Part shown: positions 1-13,700 of the stretch, piece by piece
How positions within the stretch are numbered: position 1 is the first letter of the stretch
Layout of the letters: every line of letters begins with the position of its first letter
Assembly (NCBI RefSeq): GCF_037126465.1
Contig: NC_088209.1
Coordinates: forward strand, 9,122,052-9,186,051
DNA length: 64,000 nucleotides
Direction: 5' to 3'
Origin: Ornithodoros turicata
Lineage: Eukaryota; Arthropoda; Arachnida; Ixodida; Argasidae
The notes under the pieces: model-generated
What the model saw: the letters and a program-made list of their open reading frames with translations, nothing else
Databases searched by the model: none
What the model was told of the DNA's origin: nothing
Position numbers and translations under genes: made by a program

Positions 1-94
1 CTCCAGGTGGCGTTCATCAAATTTGCACAAAAAATCTACTAGTTTTGCAGATTGCGAGAGGTATCCACTCCATTCCATCCAATCAACTTGCCAC

Positions 95-362
95 CAGGGG
101 CGGATCCAGGCCCCCGAGACATACCTCTACCCCCCATTCCGGCAGATTTTCCTGCCGCACGCTCCGTTTTCCGCACACGCCGCACGGTGGCGTGCCTCTA
201 CAGCTTGCTAAGCTTCGCAGCATGTAGATCATAAATAAAGTTCTGGTGTGATATGAAAGGGCAGCAGCTCGTCGTCTTACAAGGCGACCCCCCCCCCGTC
301 TTCTCTCTTTTTTTTTAGTGCCCCCCCCCCCCCCCCGAGGATCTTCCCTGGATCCGCCCCTG
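95..362. mobile_element. hAT-type MITE with exact 8-bp target duplication
   Basis: The ends are inverted repeats, CAGGGGCGGATCCAGG on the left and its complement on the right. The element is flanked by the exact 8-bp duplication CTTGCCAC (87-94 and 363-370), which is the hAT signature. The body is degenerate and holds C-rich homopolymers. It carries no coding sequence, so it must have been moved by a transposase encoded elsewhere. A related copy lies at 17981-18113. Confidence 0.85.
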
Positions 363-370
363 CTTGCCAC

Positions 371-2201
371 TCAAAATGGCGCTGCCCATGTTGGATAGGG
401 GGACAAATAGTGAGGATAGGTTGATTGATAGCGTCCCATATTTCAACACTCCATTGGTCAGAAAGCTGAAAAAGTGGGCGGAGCTTCAGGTATAGGCATA
501 ACCCATTAATTGCCAGACTCCCTTTTAATACTATACGGCTCTGCTACGTGCATTCCTGGAGCGTCCTCAAGCGTGCTCAGAACGGACCAAGTCCGCGTTT
601 CCATCCCATGCACTTCCACGGGAAGCCAGGCTACAGGAAGAACAACTAGACCTCAGTTTAGTGGTTGTAACTAACTTTATTTTTTTTTTGTTACAACAAA
701 AGCAAAACAATGTACTCTTTGCATGTTTCACTTGAGTTTGTTTCTTATGCAGAAGCATGTTAAAGCGACTCTTTGCAAAAAAAAGTAAAAAGAAAAAGTT
801 GTTATTGCGGATTTACACAGCACATTGAAGACATATCAGTCGTCAAGTTGAATAAAACAGTAACACCTTATCAACACACACGGTTCATCAGAGCTATCGT
901 TGAGCAGATAGGATGATGTGAGGCAGCGTTTCCCAGAGCTGTGAAATACAGAAAGGTAAGGTATGTGACGGACGTCGTGCCTGGTGGTTAATAATGAAAC
1001 TGACAGTACGAGAGCTGATTCACAGGCAATCCGGAGAATTGGTGAATGACCTATCAGCACGGTGGAGAAGGTCGTGAGTAAGAAACAACTGGCATCGGAA
1101 AGTCGGGTTGATGCGCTACAATGTGTGAGAAATGCTCATCTTCGCTGACATTGTGGACATTTGGTGGCAGCCAATCAAAAGAGTCGTAGTACAGGGCCAA
1201 ACTAAAGTCTACGGAACGCGCGAGCGGTGTAATTTCTCGTCGGCGCGACACCCTAGCGGCAGGCGGAGGCAAGCTGGTTCACCCGTTGGGGGAGTGCGCC
1301 GGTACAGCGACGCCAATCCAAACCACTTCACGAGCACATTCATGCGATACCGACACTACAGCGGTGTATCGCAGCCAGCGCCCTCTTTGGAATCCCGCGA
1401 GAGAACTAGCCCACTTCCCCCGCGGTGTCGCGACGAGGAGAAACTGTAAAGATACACCGCTCGCACGGTTCGTGAACTTTTGCGCACCACTGTACAACGC
1501 AGAGCAGCCTCTATAGTCGGTGACAACATAAGTCATACACTTGACCGCGCCCCCACGCAAGAATCACTCCGCGCGTGCGAATGTAGTGCGGCGCGGCCAA
1601 GTGGAGTCTTGGGAGAGAGAGAGCCGTCACTACACCGCGAAGCGGGGGCGTCGTGCAAAGGCTGGTAGCCAATCGCAGGAGCCTTCCACGGATGAGTGGG
1701 CGGTCCCGATTGTAGGACTTACCATAGTCATCGCTGACCATACGTCACTGACCATAGTCGCTAGAAGGAACTACAAGAAGGACGCGTTTTTCCACTTCTT
1801 GCGACGAATATCCGTGGAGCAATGCAAGTACCCGAAAAGGTGGGTTTACAGAGCTCACGTGGAATTGCTTGCTCACCTGAAGGATGAAATAATACTTCAG
1901 CCATTCTTCCGAGATGTGCTGTTGCCGAAGACATATGCATTCCCGCGTACAGTTTTCTTGTGTACAGTGAATTTTGTGTAGCGAGGTGAAGTTCCTTTAT
2001 GTATTATTTATTTCGGCATTTTTGGGGGGTGTTCAAAGGACTGAAACGAACATTGTACTTTCGCACGTCACACACAAGGGTTACGCATTAACTGACTTGT
2101 TTTCCAAGTATTTACGCCTCCACAATTGTGCATAAATACCGCCCTTTAGTTATTGCAATCATGCAGTTCATTAGTTTCCTTCTTTGTAAACTTCCACCTG
2201 T
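371..2201. other. Stretch without a recognised gene
   Basis: No recognisable gene or repeat boundary was found. The longest ORF, 1541-1981 on the plus strand (146 codons), has a charged, Ser/Arg-rich first half and a more protein-like second half (about codons 75-140, with KRWVYRAHVELLAHLKDEI). It matches no family I know, and no splice sites or promoter frame it. The CG-rich part at 1200-1450 shares short pieces with 36310-36400 and 38240-38350, suggesting an old repeat. Confidence 0.3.
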
Positions 2202-2346
2202 CCCAACAACACCGAATATCCCCTGGATGTACGAATAATGTCCTAACGAATTCGTACGTCCGATGGATGTCTGAGGGATATCCATCGGACGTGCGAATCC
2301 GTTGGGACATTGTTCGTACGTCCAGAGGATATTCAGTGTTGTTGGG
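2202..2346. mobile_element. Short hairpin MITE
   Basis: A near-complete foldback of about 145 bp. The left end CCCAACAACACCGAATATCC is mirrored by GGATATTCAGTGTTGTTGGG, and the inner arms carry CGTACGTCC / GGACGTGCG. No coding capacity. No target duplication was identified. Confidence 0.65.
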
Positions 2347-2467
2347 GTGGCTTAATCACCTTCACATACTATTACACATGTGTATTTACTTCTCACCTTA
2401 AGGTACCCACCAATATTAGATATGTGGATCCTTCTGGAGTACTGTCAGTTGCACCATGAATGACATA

Positions 2468-2672
2468 GGCCCGGCTTCACCAAAGCCGATTAACATTTGA
2501 ACCGAGATCAACGGTCCCTTAACTTGATTTTAAAGTTTAACTCTGCTTCACTAAAGGGAGTTATTGGTACTGAAACATTCATCACATCACCAACTAACGT
2601 TTGTAAAAAAGAATTCAGTGGGAACTTGAAGTTTCAGCGACCCTTGATCCGATAGCGTTGGTGAACCGGGCC
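2468..2672. mobile_element. Small TIR element with GGCCCGG ends
   Basis: The termini GGCCCGGCTTCACCAA and TTGGTGAACCGGGCC are imperfect inverted repeats about 205 bp apart. The flanks ATA and ATG could be a decayed 3-bp duplication, which would suit PIF/Harbinger, but this is weak. No coding sequence. Confidence 0.5.
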
Positions 2673-2908
2673 ATGATGTGTTAGCCCATCGCCCGCAATT
2701 GTTTTGGGCGGTCTGGTGTACATGATGCCGCATGTGATGTGTTGACGATTTTGTATAATCGCTGCTCAACAACTCTGACAGAGAAAGTAATCATTAACGT
2801 GCAACATATTATGACATTCAACTTCACTAGCATGTCGATATGAATTTTAGTGAAACACTTAAAGGGGCACTAAACATGCGTGCTGAAGCGAGTGCAGCTT
2901 ACAATATA

Positions 2909-3270
2909 CCGGGCGTTTCAGTTAAATCCTCGGCCTAAATAATTCGCGAACGGGTGCACCAACCGACGAAATTTCCTTTGACAAGTATCTGTCCGATACC
3001 ACCTACAAGCTGCGCACCGTGTGAATGAGTGGGAGGCGCTCATTATTTAAATAAAAATCCCCCCCCCCCCCCCAAATGAGTTTGGTAAAAAAAGACATAA
3101 CTTCTAAAGCAGGGCGACATTAAAATGGGTACTGCCCCTTTTGGGACCTTCAGTGGACACCTTTTTGGAGAAAAGTCTGCCACCGAAGCGGGTCATTTGT
3201 TGCAGTAATTAATTAGTTTGGGTTTACATATTTTTGTCGCGGCTGGTCGTAGTGAAGCGGAAATCTACCG
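2909..3270. mobile_element. Left half of a long palindromic element (CAGGGTGTTT family)
   Basis: It shares with the complete copy at 54790-55558 the terminal part (GTTTCAGTTAAATCC), the GCGCTCATTATTTAAATAAA segment and the GACCTTCAGTGGACACC segment. Only the left arm remains, to about the GTCGCGGCTGGTCG motif. A poly(C) run interrupts it near 3060. Confidence 0.7.
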
Positions 3271-4304
3271 CTGCGTAGAGCCACCTCCACGGTTCACAGT
3301 ATCCTAATCGGGACTCCCAATTTATTTAAGCTTAATGAGTCTATTTACCGAGAGACAATGGCACAGAAGCAGACTAATCATTTCGAAACTCTCCTTCCGC
3401 GCCATGGAGGCATTGCCACCAATCGGGCAATGGATCATTTCAGCTGTGGCCCGCAGAGTGTACCGGTTGTAGGAACAGGACCACTGAAGTGAACTCGCCA
3501 GAGCGCCCGTGGTATACTAGGGGGGCACATTGCCGTGTAGTCATCCCGGCCTGCGCAGTATTGCTAAGGCGGAAAATATAGTGCGTGTAGAAATAAGAAA
3601 TTGTGGGCTTTAGGTATAGGTGTGACTATGCTGACATGGCGGGTTCCAAGTGGGAGAATATGGCCTCACTTCCCGATAACGCATGAATTAATGTACTTTG
3701 ATTGGCGCGTCTTTTGTTGGCGTTGCATCACTGCGGGCCATATGAGTATACAATAGAGTGCCGCGAGTATTTTGTCCGTTTGCAGACATTCTCTACCTCT
3801 TCTGAACAGTAATTTTCGCGAAACTTTAACTGTCAACAGCGTAGCAGAGTGGTACGGAAGCTGTGCACCTTGTATACCTGTTTGATGCCCCTTTAAGAGA
3901 CGACTACTCCAAGCACCAATGCCTACACTATATACTTCGGAATGAGGGTACCAGTGATACCCGTCGCCTAACTGGCCTACCCGGGAAAGCTGCTGAAACA
4001 CCACTATGACAAAAGCACGCGTCGCTGGAAAACGCTTCGTAGTTGTGACACTATTTTCTAAATTAAGCGGCTATAGATGGAGAACTCTAAACGCGTTGAG
4101 CCAGTAGCAAATACTGAGATAGCCTTACGTCAGTTACCTTCGACAACGCCTACGCGTGTCTAGCACGATGGCTGGTCATGAAATTGACTGCGCTCACCCA
4201 TATGCAGAGCAATTTTCCGCACCCATTTCCAGCGAGTATAACGCACTCGGCTAGAACCCATTCGCTCTCTAATTTTACTTTCCACCCATGTGTACGAGGA
4301 GCCA
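3271..4304. other. Stretch downstream of the Ly6 gene, no gene recognised
   Basis: No coding region or clear repeat boundary was found. A 112-codon ORF on the minus strand at 3666-4004 has no recognisable motif and is probably chance. The stretch lies beyond the candidate poly(A) signal of the minus-strand Ly6-type gene. Confidence 0.3.
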
Positions 4305-4310
4305 TTTATT
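4305..4310 (-). terminator. Candidate poly(A) signal of the Ly6-type gene
   Basis: TTTATT on the plus strand reads AATAAA on the minus strand, about 180 bp past the stop codon of exon 3. A 3'UTR of this length is plausible. The cleavage site was not determined. Confidence 0.5.
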
Positions 4311-4490
4311 GCCTGTCATCCGCGAACTAAATGCAGCAACTCCGAAAACGAGCACTGATTTCCGATTAGCGTTTCATTTCAGTGTGTAAACGATATACCT
4401 ACAGTTCTACCCTAGTTCTCTGTTGTCCTCACTACCGGTGCCCTCCAGTGCTGAGGAATGTTCATGAGGTGTTGGTCGTGCGAAACCAGT

Positions 4491-4702
4491 TTATAGAGTC
4501 TCACTGAAGAGTATCATCATGATGGCAGTAGCAGTAATGAGGAAAAACAGCTGGGACGGACTGACAGTTGTACTGGCATTGCATCCATCCTGGTTGCACT
4601 GGCACACTTTAGACTTGACTTGCATCGTGGCTGTGGTGTAGCACGGACGGTCGATTTCCCGATATCCACAAGAGCGAGCCACACTTTTCTCCTGGCCGTC
4701 AA
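4491..4702 (-). CDS. Ly6/QVR-like gene, exon 3 (C-terminal half, GPI signal, stop)
   Basis: The acceptor is TTACCATTCGCAG, with AG at 4703-4704. The exon opens with two bases that complete an Ile codon begun in exon 2. It encodes DGQEKSVARSCG, then five cysteines ending in CQCNQDGCN, then a Ser/Thr spacer and about 20 hydrophobic residues to a TAA stop at 4491-4493. The cleavage and anchor site is probably at the Asn-Ala-Ser after the last cysteine (inference). Confidence 0.88.
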
Positions 4703-7700
4703 CTGCGAATGGTAATGAGAAAAAAAACCTTACGTGACTGCTTTCGAGAAAGCGACTCATAAGCACACTCCTAAAACAGCGCACTTGACCACCTGCATAA
4801 CGCGCTCAAGGCCAAAGAGGCCTGTTCCGACATATAGCGATTCGCTATATATAGCGCTATAAAATAGCGCAATAAATTCCTCCTCGCAGTGCTCAAAACC
4901 GCTAAAAATAAGCGCTTGCCGGAGTTGAGCTCGTGTCAACTTTCTCTGCGCTAATGTTAACACTACATTCCTGTTGGCCAATGAGGAGGCCCTTCAGCGA
5001 TGACGTCGCGCAAGTCGTCGAGTTGCTTTGCTTCCACATTTCACGGCACGGCGACTACGTCGGAACCGGCGCGTCTGTTATCCAAAATGTCTGGTATTTT
5101 TCCTTGAGTCATTTGATCGAACTTGTTCGTCCGCATGCTGTCGAACCCCGGAGCTGCCGTGATTGGAGAGACCGGAAACGACCACCGAGCTTCCGCTGAA
5201 TTATAGCGCTAGCGCTGCTTTGCAAGTGTGAACCGCCCAATAACAGTGAGCGCTGTTTTTGCGCGCTGTTTTGTAGCGCTATAATAGAGCGCTGCTATAT
5301 GTCGGAACAGACCTTAACCGTTGCATGGAAGGATACAGGTGTCACCAGTTGCCTTTACACGAAAGCCGACACACAAGTCGACTTAACTGAATAAGACGAT
5401 CTATCGTCCGCATGCTAACCGGTCTACACAGTCGACGCAAGATTAGCACAGTAAAGATTCGCCTGCCGGATCTACTAGACTTCGGTATCTCACCCGACGG
5501 GATGCTTCCTGGCCATTCCGCCGTTGATTGTGATGCTCATTCAGAAGACGACCCTCAGACCCGAAGGTACCCCGTCAGGGACCGTCGTCCACCCCAGCGG
5601 TTCGGCTCAACTTAGACGGGAGGAGTGTAGTGGCGTCAACTGAAGAAGCTGAAGACACGCAGCTATGCTAGGGCACGTGACAGCGGATTGGCCCGAATGC
5701 GCTCATTCGGAAACTGGAGCCTTTCTGGGAACCACGCATGTAAATACAGTCAAACCTCGCTTTACGAACACCCTTCGTTTCTCAGAAAATCGTTCGTAAA
5801 TCGAGGTATTCGTAAATCGAGGTCCGAGGAGTGCAGTGCACAAATACCTCACAAAAACACGGGAAATTGAATTGAATAAGTTTTATTTTTGAAAATACTG
5901 CGTACTTGTGCTTTGCACCATACTTTGTGCAGGGTCTATCCTGTTTAGAAGAGATGACAGAAGTCTGACACTTGACTCATCCACCCGGTCCTCAAAGTAC
6001 CGTATCACGCGCGGATGAGACTGTTTCCAACGACAAATATCACGCTTGTCACCAGCTGTCAGGACTGAACGCCTTCTCTTGGAACGGCAAGATGTTTCCA
6101 TCTCGGATACCTGGTCCAAACTCACAACCATTCGGCTGTAAACGCCGGAATTATTCTTTCAGGAAATGGTGAATCATGTTTGTGGAACGTAGTGGCGTTG
6201 GGACATTGTATGTTTGACCTTGGCAGCATGTACTGAAGAACTTTCATTATCCTCCGGTCCATTGGCCTGTCCTCTGTACGTTCATAACGCCCGTTCGTAT
6301 ATCGAGGTCAGAATGGCTTGGCTACTTTGGGTCCGTTCCCTCATAATCCGTTCATAGTTCGGATATCGAGGGTTCGTAAAACGAGGTCAAAATACACGGA
6401 AAAAGTTTGGTTCCCTGTGGAGCCGTTCGTAAGTTGAGGGAATTCGTATATCGAGGGTTCATAAAACGAGGTCCGACTGTACTTAGGTTGATTAAACGTC
6501 TTGTTTCTTGAAGTCGACGCAGGAAGTCCCTCGGGTTGGGCAGTTCAGAAGACAAATGCCGACCGAACTCCGCCATATAACCGTGTCAGTCGAGTTATTC
6601 GACAACTTCCCATACGTCACTGCCTCGCTCTCTCTCGCCTCAGAATATAATAGGTGGATGACGGTCAGAGACAGAGGAAGAAGGAGGAGCAGAAAATATA
6701 TGTTTATTTAAAAACAATTGGAGTTGGGCAACACCCATCTTCTTTCGTGGAAGCGCCTCAATAGCCGCGTTTGCATGCACACATAGGTCGACTAAACGTG
6801 TTAGTCGACTTATCTCGCCCAGTCGACTTCTACTCGCTTACATGTGGGAGGCTGGGGCGACTGGAAGAATCCCACACGCCAGGCGACTTACGAGCGACTT
6901 ATCCGACAGAAGCGGCCTCTTCAAGTCCGACAACATTCGACGGTTTGGAGTCAAGCTGTGATGCATATTCATTTCCAGGATGATACACAGCATGAAATTC
7001 TCGCTGTCTTTATTCCAAATGCACCTCCGCTGATTGCGAGGAGCTCCCGTTTCCGACACGTTGTTTCTTGCGAGAGAGGAAATGACTACCGGGGAGGAAG
7101 TAAGGTAGCGGATAGAACTTGCAAAGTCGTCTTTGCCGGTTTACATGGCAGACGACAGCTGTCGCCTAAACTACCTAACGTTGTCGATTCAGCGGCGTTC
7201 AATCGACGGCTTAGTATTTAAGTCGTCGTGCAACCGTTTACATGCAAGCAGCATGTCGCCTTCTGCCGTCTTCATGTAAACGCATCTGATGACGTAAGTG
7301 CAAAAATGATGGATATACAAAACCTACAAAACAGAACACAAATACACACTCTAAAAAACACACAAAAGTATGACACATGTACGAGACTTGGGGTGTAAGG
7401 TTTGGTCCCCGTGCTCTACGCATGAGAGGAGGTAGTGAGAGGGAAGAGGGAGGGCGCCGCCGAAGCCAATGGGGCTTTGCGAGTGGAGTAACTGGGAGAG
7501 GAGATATGCGCAGAACGCTCGGTTACTTGCACAGCGTATTCCTACAGCCGGTGATCTTGGAGTGTCAGAAGCGGGCCACACCTCTCGGAACGTCCATGAC
7601 CCCGAAACCTAGAGAGTTACAGTTAGAAAAGAAGAATATGGAGATGGAACAAAACTACAAGACACAGCAGCTTGCTACTCCAAAACACTCGAAAAATAAA

Positions 7701-10700
7701 AGTTAGTTCGTCCAATAAGTTAGAGGCGCAGCGATGTCCACAAGGAATGCCATTAGAACAGCTGTCGCACGATGTCCAAGATCCCGCTCGCGAGTCAGTG
7801 GAATGTCACCCACGAGAGGCCAGTTGGAGAAGAAGCAATGTGACAAAGCGCCAACAGAAACCCGTGAAGCTCCGCAGCAGTCGATGACATTTGATGGGAC
7901 AGGCGATCACTCAGGGAGTAGAACTCAGGGTGTCTGGGGCTTTTCCTGGGTTTTCCTCAGACGCTTTCAGACATATGTCGGCACAGTTCCCTTAGAAGTT
8001 GGCCCAGGACGCACATTCCCCCAGGGCGTCGGTCGTGACGTTGCCCACCTCTGTGAGGCCTATACAACGGCGAGCCCTTTCACCAGCACCACCTCAGTTG
8101 AACATGTTCTTGTGGCATGACGGTAGCACACGTAGATCCCGCGTTTTGAGTACGTCCATCCGTGTAAAACTGTTTTCTGTCGCTGAAGCTGTAAATATCA
8201 GTCAGGCTGTGTTGGCGCGGAACGCAAGGAGGTGTCGATCTCTTGCTCGGAATGCCTGGGACCTCAAGGTAGGCAACAGGCTACCAGCTCCGGTGGCGCA
8301 GCGGTAACGCGTGCGCTTGGAGACTGGGAGGTCCGCGGTTCGAAGCCGGCTGTGCCGTCTGGGGTTTTTCCTGGGTTTCCCTCAGATGTGTAATAGCCGG
8401 CACAGTTCCCCTGAAGTCGGCCCATGGACGCAGCTATCCTCCCCCCGAGTGGATTCCGCTCGGTCTTCCACTTCACCCTTTCCTCTCCTCCTCTCCACCA
8501 CCTTTCCCTTCCCGAGAAACATGCCGCCTAATCAGGCAGGCAGACCTCTCGGGTTCCTCCCAACGACACTCCTCCTCCTCCTCCTCCTCGGCAACAGGCT
8601 GATGCAGCGTCCAGACGGGATGGTTGTCCGACACGTGTTCGCGTTTCGGGATTGAAGCTCGGTGCGGCATTATTGCACGATGTATGCATGACGAGTTCCT
8701 CTTAAGAATGGACCGGACCAATGGGTGACTACGATGTTTCGTTTCCAAGCGGGTATAGTGGCGTAGAGATTCTTGAATCCGAAGTTTTGAGAAAGGTGGT
8801 TCCCGCGCTTCTGCCTAAGCTGTGGCATTCGAGGTGGTTCGAGGAACACCTAGGCACACTTTCACGCTCCTTGCCAGGACACTTTGTAGGGCTGACTCGG
8901 ACGTCGGCATATTCTCACCATTCGCTGTCTGCCCTTGGCATGCGTTCCACCGAGCAGCAGTCAAAGTATGCCACTATGACACGTGGGATTTTCGATGCTG
9001 TGGTCAGTGGTCAAGGAGGAATAAAATCACGCCATCTTTTCGGAATTGGACAGGAACGGATGCGACCGCCCTCATAATGAGTCAGTCGAATAGGGACTTT
9101 CTAGAAATTGTCCTCGTTGCCTTACCGAAGCGTATAGCCGCAGCTCAGTAAGCGGGCTATGTGGTCTCCCTACTGACTAATATTCTTCACAACATGAAGC
9201 TATGCACAGTACAATTGTAGTGGGGTGTTACTTACTGTTCATGTACATCGCACGGCAGAGTTTGAAGGTGACATTCATGTGCTGTAAACTGGCTCGTCCA
9301 GTCTGGGTTTCGCAATCTACGAGGTATTTTTCCGGAGGGTCGGCAATGCAGGATGTGTTATACTTGCTGTTGCAGACGTAACAGCGGAGCCCAGTTCCTG
9401 CAAAGAACACAACGCTATGTTTAGTGGTGCATCCTACCGTGTGGACAGTTGACTCCCAGATCATAAACAATGTGGATTTTCAACATAGTTTTTACGCAAC
9501 ACCTAAATAATAATAACCTAAAGGCGACACCCACTCATGTAGGAGTTGCCTATATTGGACACTCCCAAAATAGAACAACACTGCATAAGGCACGGCTCAC
9601 GCTACTGCCTTTCAGTGCGTGCCGACATCTGCGTGTGTAAGGATATCCGATTGAAAGAAACAGTATCGGCGCTGAGGAGCTGCTGACAAAGGGAACTTGT
9701 GCTCTGTATAATGATAATCTTTTGTGCGTTGCCTTTTTCTCTCCCTCCGAGCAATGCGCTGAACAGTTCACGTGGTGGTGATGATGATGGTACCTGCCTA
9801 CACTCTTAAAAATGAACCTCACCACATAGCACGCTCCTAGCCAACCACCATCCTGAATGACAACGTTCTCGCCCCTGATTTGTTGAAAACGGGAGGAGGA
9901 GCCTACTTTGTGCCGTGCATAATGGCCACAAAATAGGCTCCTCCTCCCGTTTTCAACAAATCTAGGGCGAGAACGTTGTCATTCGGGGTGATGGTTGGCT
10001 AGGAGCGTGCTATGTGGTGAAGTTCATTTTTAAGAGTGTAGGCAGGTACTCCCCTTTCTCCCACCTTCGTTTCCTTTTTTTTTTTGGCTATAGTCGTGAC
10101 GATGCCCACTTGAGTGCGGCCAACAACGGCAAGCTACCTCGACACCCCCCCCCCCCCCTCATTTTTAAGAGTGTACCACCACATGCGGGTTGTGTTCGCC
10201 GTAACTGTTACTTTACTACTTAAGTTACCCTCTGCAACTTCAACTCCGCGCACACCTTGCTTGAACGACGTTGCAGCAAAAGTTGCATCGTGTTAATCGA
10301 CCCTTAGTGTTATGGCGGAAAATTTGAGGTCCACGTTTGATATGCTGTATAGGGTTTATTCACTATGTTACCTACTTGATAACAATAGACACTGCTATCA
10401 CCTACTTATCCTACTTGATGACAATACACAGTGTTATCACCCCTCTATAAGGCAATAGCGTCGCCGCTGTGTTGTTTGTCCAGTTTAGTTTTCGTGGTGC
10501 TCCATTGCGAATAATGTCATGATGATAAACCTTTTTTGTTGATAAGAACACATTTTTAGCTTAAAACCAGGGATTGTTAGTGAGATGCTTGAATGGAGAA
10601 TTGTAAATCTGCACGCTTCGGAGAGAATTATAGATTTTTCCACAAGAACGTCCATGGTCTAGCGGCGAGGATGAATAGGAGGGGTGTTTTATTTTATCTC

Positions 10701-13700
10701 TTGAACAGCTCTGCTTAACCGGCTCTAGGTTAATTAACTTATATTAGGTTAGGTTAGGAAATTTTTACGCAAAACTACGCTTCATTTTCTTCCATAAAAA
10801 GTCTATTTACGTGACCCCAGGTATACTTCACTCAATGGATGTCTATCACATTTTGTCACATGCAGTGTTCGTTGGCCATCTTCCTTTGGATCACTCTACA
10901 GCATTTGGATCGCCAAATTGCCTCGATAAATTCGAAGAGGCGATAGAGCAAATACATTGGAATTTCCTTTATGAAATATCGGATATAGACGTAGGTTTTG
11001 ACTGTTTCCTTGATCTCCTATTGCAGCATTTCCCAAATTGCTCGTTGTGTTGGGCCCCCCAAAACCATTGAAAAGTGAGAACCCATTCGAGGACCCCGTT
11101 AAGTACGATTCATGTTGACAAAATAAACGACGTGAGGAAAGAGAAGGGAAAACAAACAAACAAAGAAGGCACCGCCGTGCAGGAAATCAGAAGGTAGTAT
11201 ATTTCTGCCTAGTATCAAAGCGGCACACATGAGAAACCTAAGAATGTTTTTCTCCCGGAATTCGTGAGCGATGGCCAACGCTCAGTGAACGCGGGGGCGA
11301 GGGGGGGGTTACTTAGGGTTTATTAAGGTTACGTTTGGACTGCCCCTCGTGTGTTGTAATTTAGCACCACTCCCAGTCTCCGACCACTGAGTCGATGGTG
11401 ATGTCATTATTCGTTGAACTGAAAGATTTCAGTGGTACTGACATTGGCGGAATTCTGACACAACTTATCAAATGTGTTATTGATTGCTCCTCATTTGACA
11501 CACATATACAGGGTGTTTTTTTTTTTTAATGGAGACACATTGTAAATAAAGAAAAACAATAAGGGCTATAGCAATGCTGTTTTCACTTCTATCATCTCTG
11601 GGCAGGCGGACGTTCTTTGCCATATGTTGCTCAACCGTCAAATGAATAATTACCTAAATCTCGTTAATTAACTTTTTAATTATAAAAGCTACAAAGTTGC
11701 CCAATGAGAACATCTGTTCCTTTCAGTGACCTGATATCGTAGCCGTTTTCAGAACAAAAATCCGTTCGGTAGATCGTCCGCAAGAAATTCGTGAAGGAAC
11801 ATGATTTTTTTCTTTATTTTGTTCATTGCGCATTTTCGGAGAGGTGTCTTTCCTTCACCTCCAATGTGAGATGGTGAAGGAGCCTCACGCGTCGAAGATT
11901 AGCTTTAACTTGCGGAAACAAAACAAAAACACGTGTATCGGGTGACGCTATCGGAACTGCCCTTATCTTGGGTTGCGTTTCCTGTTTTCCTTTAATCTTT
12001 TTCCAGGAAGCAAGAGGCGACAGTGTGCTCTTTCGACCCTCTCACACTGGGGGTGAAGGAAAGACGCGTTTCTGAAGATACGCAATGAACAAAATAAAGA
12101 AAAAAAAAACGGTGTTCCTTCACGAATGTTTTGCGGACGATCTACCGAACAGATTTTTGTTCTGAAAACGGCTACGATATCAGGTCACCGAAAGGAACAG
12201 ATGTTCTGATTGGGACAGCTTCGTAGCTTTTATAATTAGAAAGTAAATTAACGATTTTTAGGTAATTAGTCATTTGACGGTTGAGCAACATATGACCAAC
12301 AACGTCCGTCGGCCCAGAGATGATAGCAGTGAAAACAGCATGGCTATAGCCCTTATAGTTTTTTAATAAAATTGTGTCTCTATAGAAAAAACACCCTGTA
12401 TAATCTAGCTCATGAAAATCGAATGAAAGCAGTAAAAGTTGACTCTAGGCCAGTTTCTGTGTTACCTGTATCCCATGTCATCATCATTTCTCCTTCATTT
12501 ATTGTTGTTGTATTAAATGTAACTGAACGAACGCCAAGGAAGACACGAACAGAACACACACAGGACGAGCGTTCAAGGACATGTGTTCCTAAGCGTTCGT
12601 TCAGTATGTTGACTTTCAATAAAAAAAAAAACACGTTTTTTTGCAGTGTCTTTACTTGCCCGTATTATGAAAGGTTTCGAGAGTGTGGGTGCATAAAAGA
12701 CTATGAAAGATAGGATAAACCTTAACTTTCATAACTTCCTGGATGAACACGTAATACCCGACTGTCAAGATGGAGCTCACCATCCCACTGAGCCTCTCTC
12801 GAAGGGAGAGCTCACTCCTTCACCGCCTACGACTCAACGTCGCTAAGACCCCATCGCGCCAGTTCCTCATGGGCAACATAGGTTCCCCACTATGCACGAA
12901 ATGTGGTGTGGTGGCGGACACTACCCACCTCCTCCTGCACTGCCGCCTTTACTCCTCGGCCAAAGCCGCACTTGAGCAACAGCTCACACACCTTGGCCTG
13001 CACCTCACGCTGCGGACCTTACTCGGCCCCGTGCAGCGCGCCCGACAGTGCGTAGTCACCAGACTGCTCCTCCGTTACCTCGCTGCAACCGACCTCCTGG
13101 TCGCCCTGTGAACCGGACTGTGCCCGCCTGGGTACTCTCTCTCTGACTTTTTTTTTTGGGAATAGCAAGCAGACACCCTGTCTGGCTGACCTTTCCCTCG
13201 TTCCTCTTCTTTGTTATCATTAAACATGATAACAAAGAAGACTCCCCCCCGACTGTCAACATGGCATTAGGAAATCCAAGTCTAGAGAAACAGCACTATT
13301 GAATGTTTGAAGTTGTGCTATCTGAGTCATGTGACAGACTGGCGCCGTGTTTCTCTCTCTACTAGTATTCTCTACTGTGTTTCACTCTCTCAGACTGTCG
13401 CCGTGCCTCAACCACAGGGGTGGCATCCAATGTATTGCTCAAACAATGCGGTTGTTGTTTCTGTACGATGTTTTGGATGTTTTTCGACCACGGTAATTAT
13501 TTTTATCCGATAATCTCGCAGTAAAACGCGCAATTTTACACATAAAGCCTCGTATTGTTGACAACTTACAAAGATGTGAGGACGACCACGCGTTAAGACT
13601 TACCGAGCCGATGCGATGTACTTAAACTAAGGTGAAATGGGTTACCATGTTGCGGAAGAAGCACCGCATAGTTTACGCTGGCAAAATACGGTCATCTCTT

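Noticed and set aside
10744..10758. Three TTAGG units (arthropod telomere motif)
   Set aside because: Only three units in AT-rich intron; no telomeric array.
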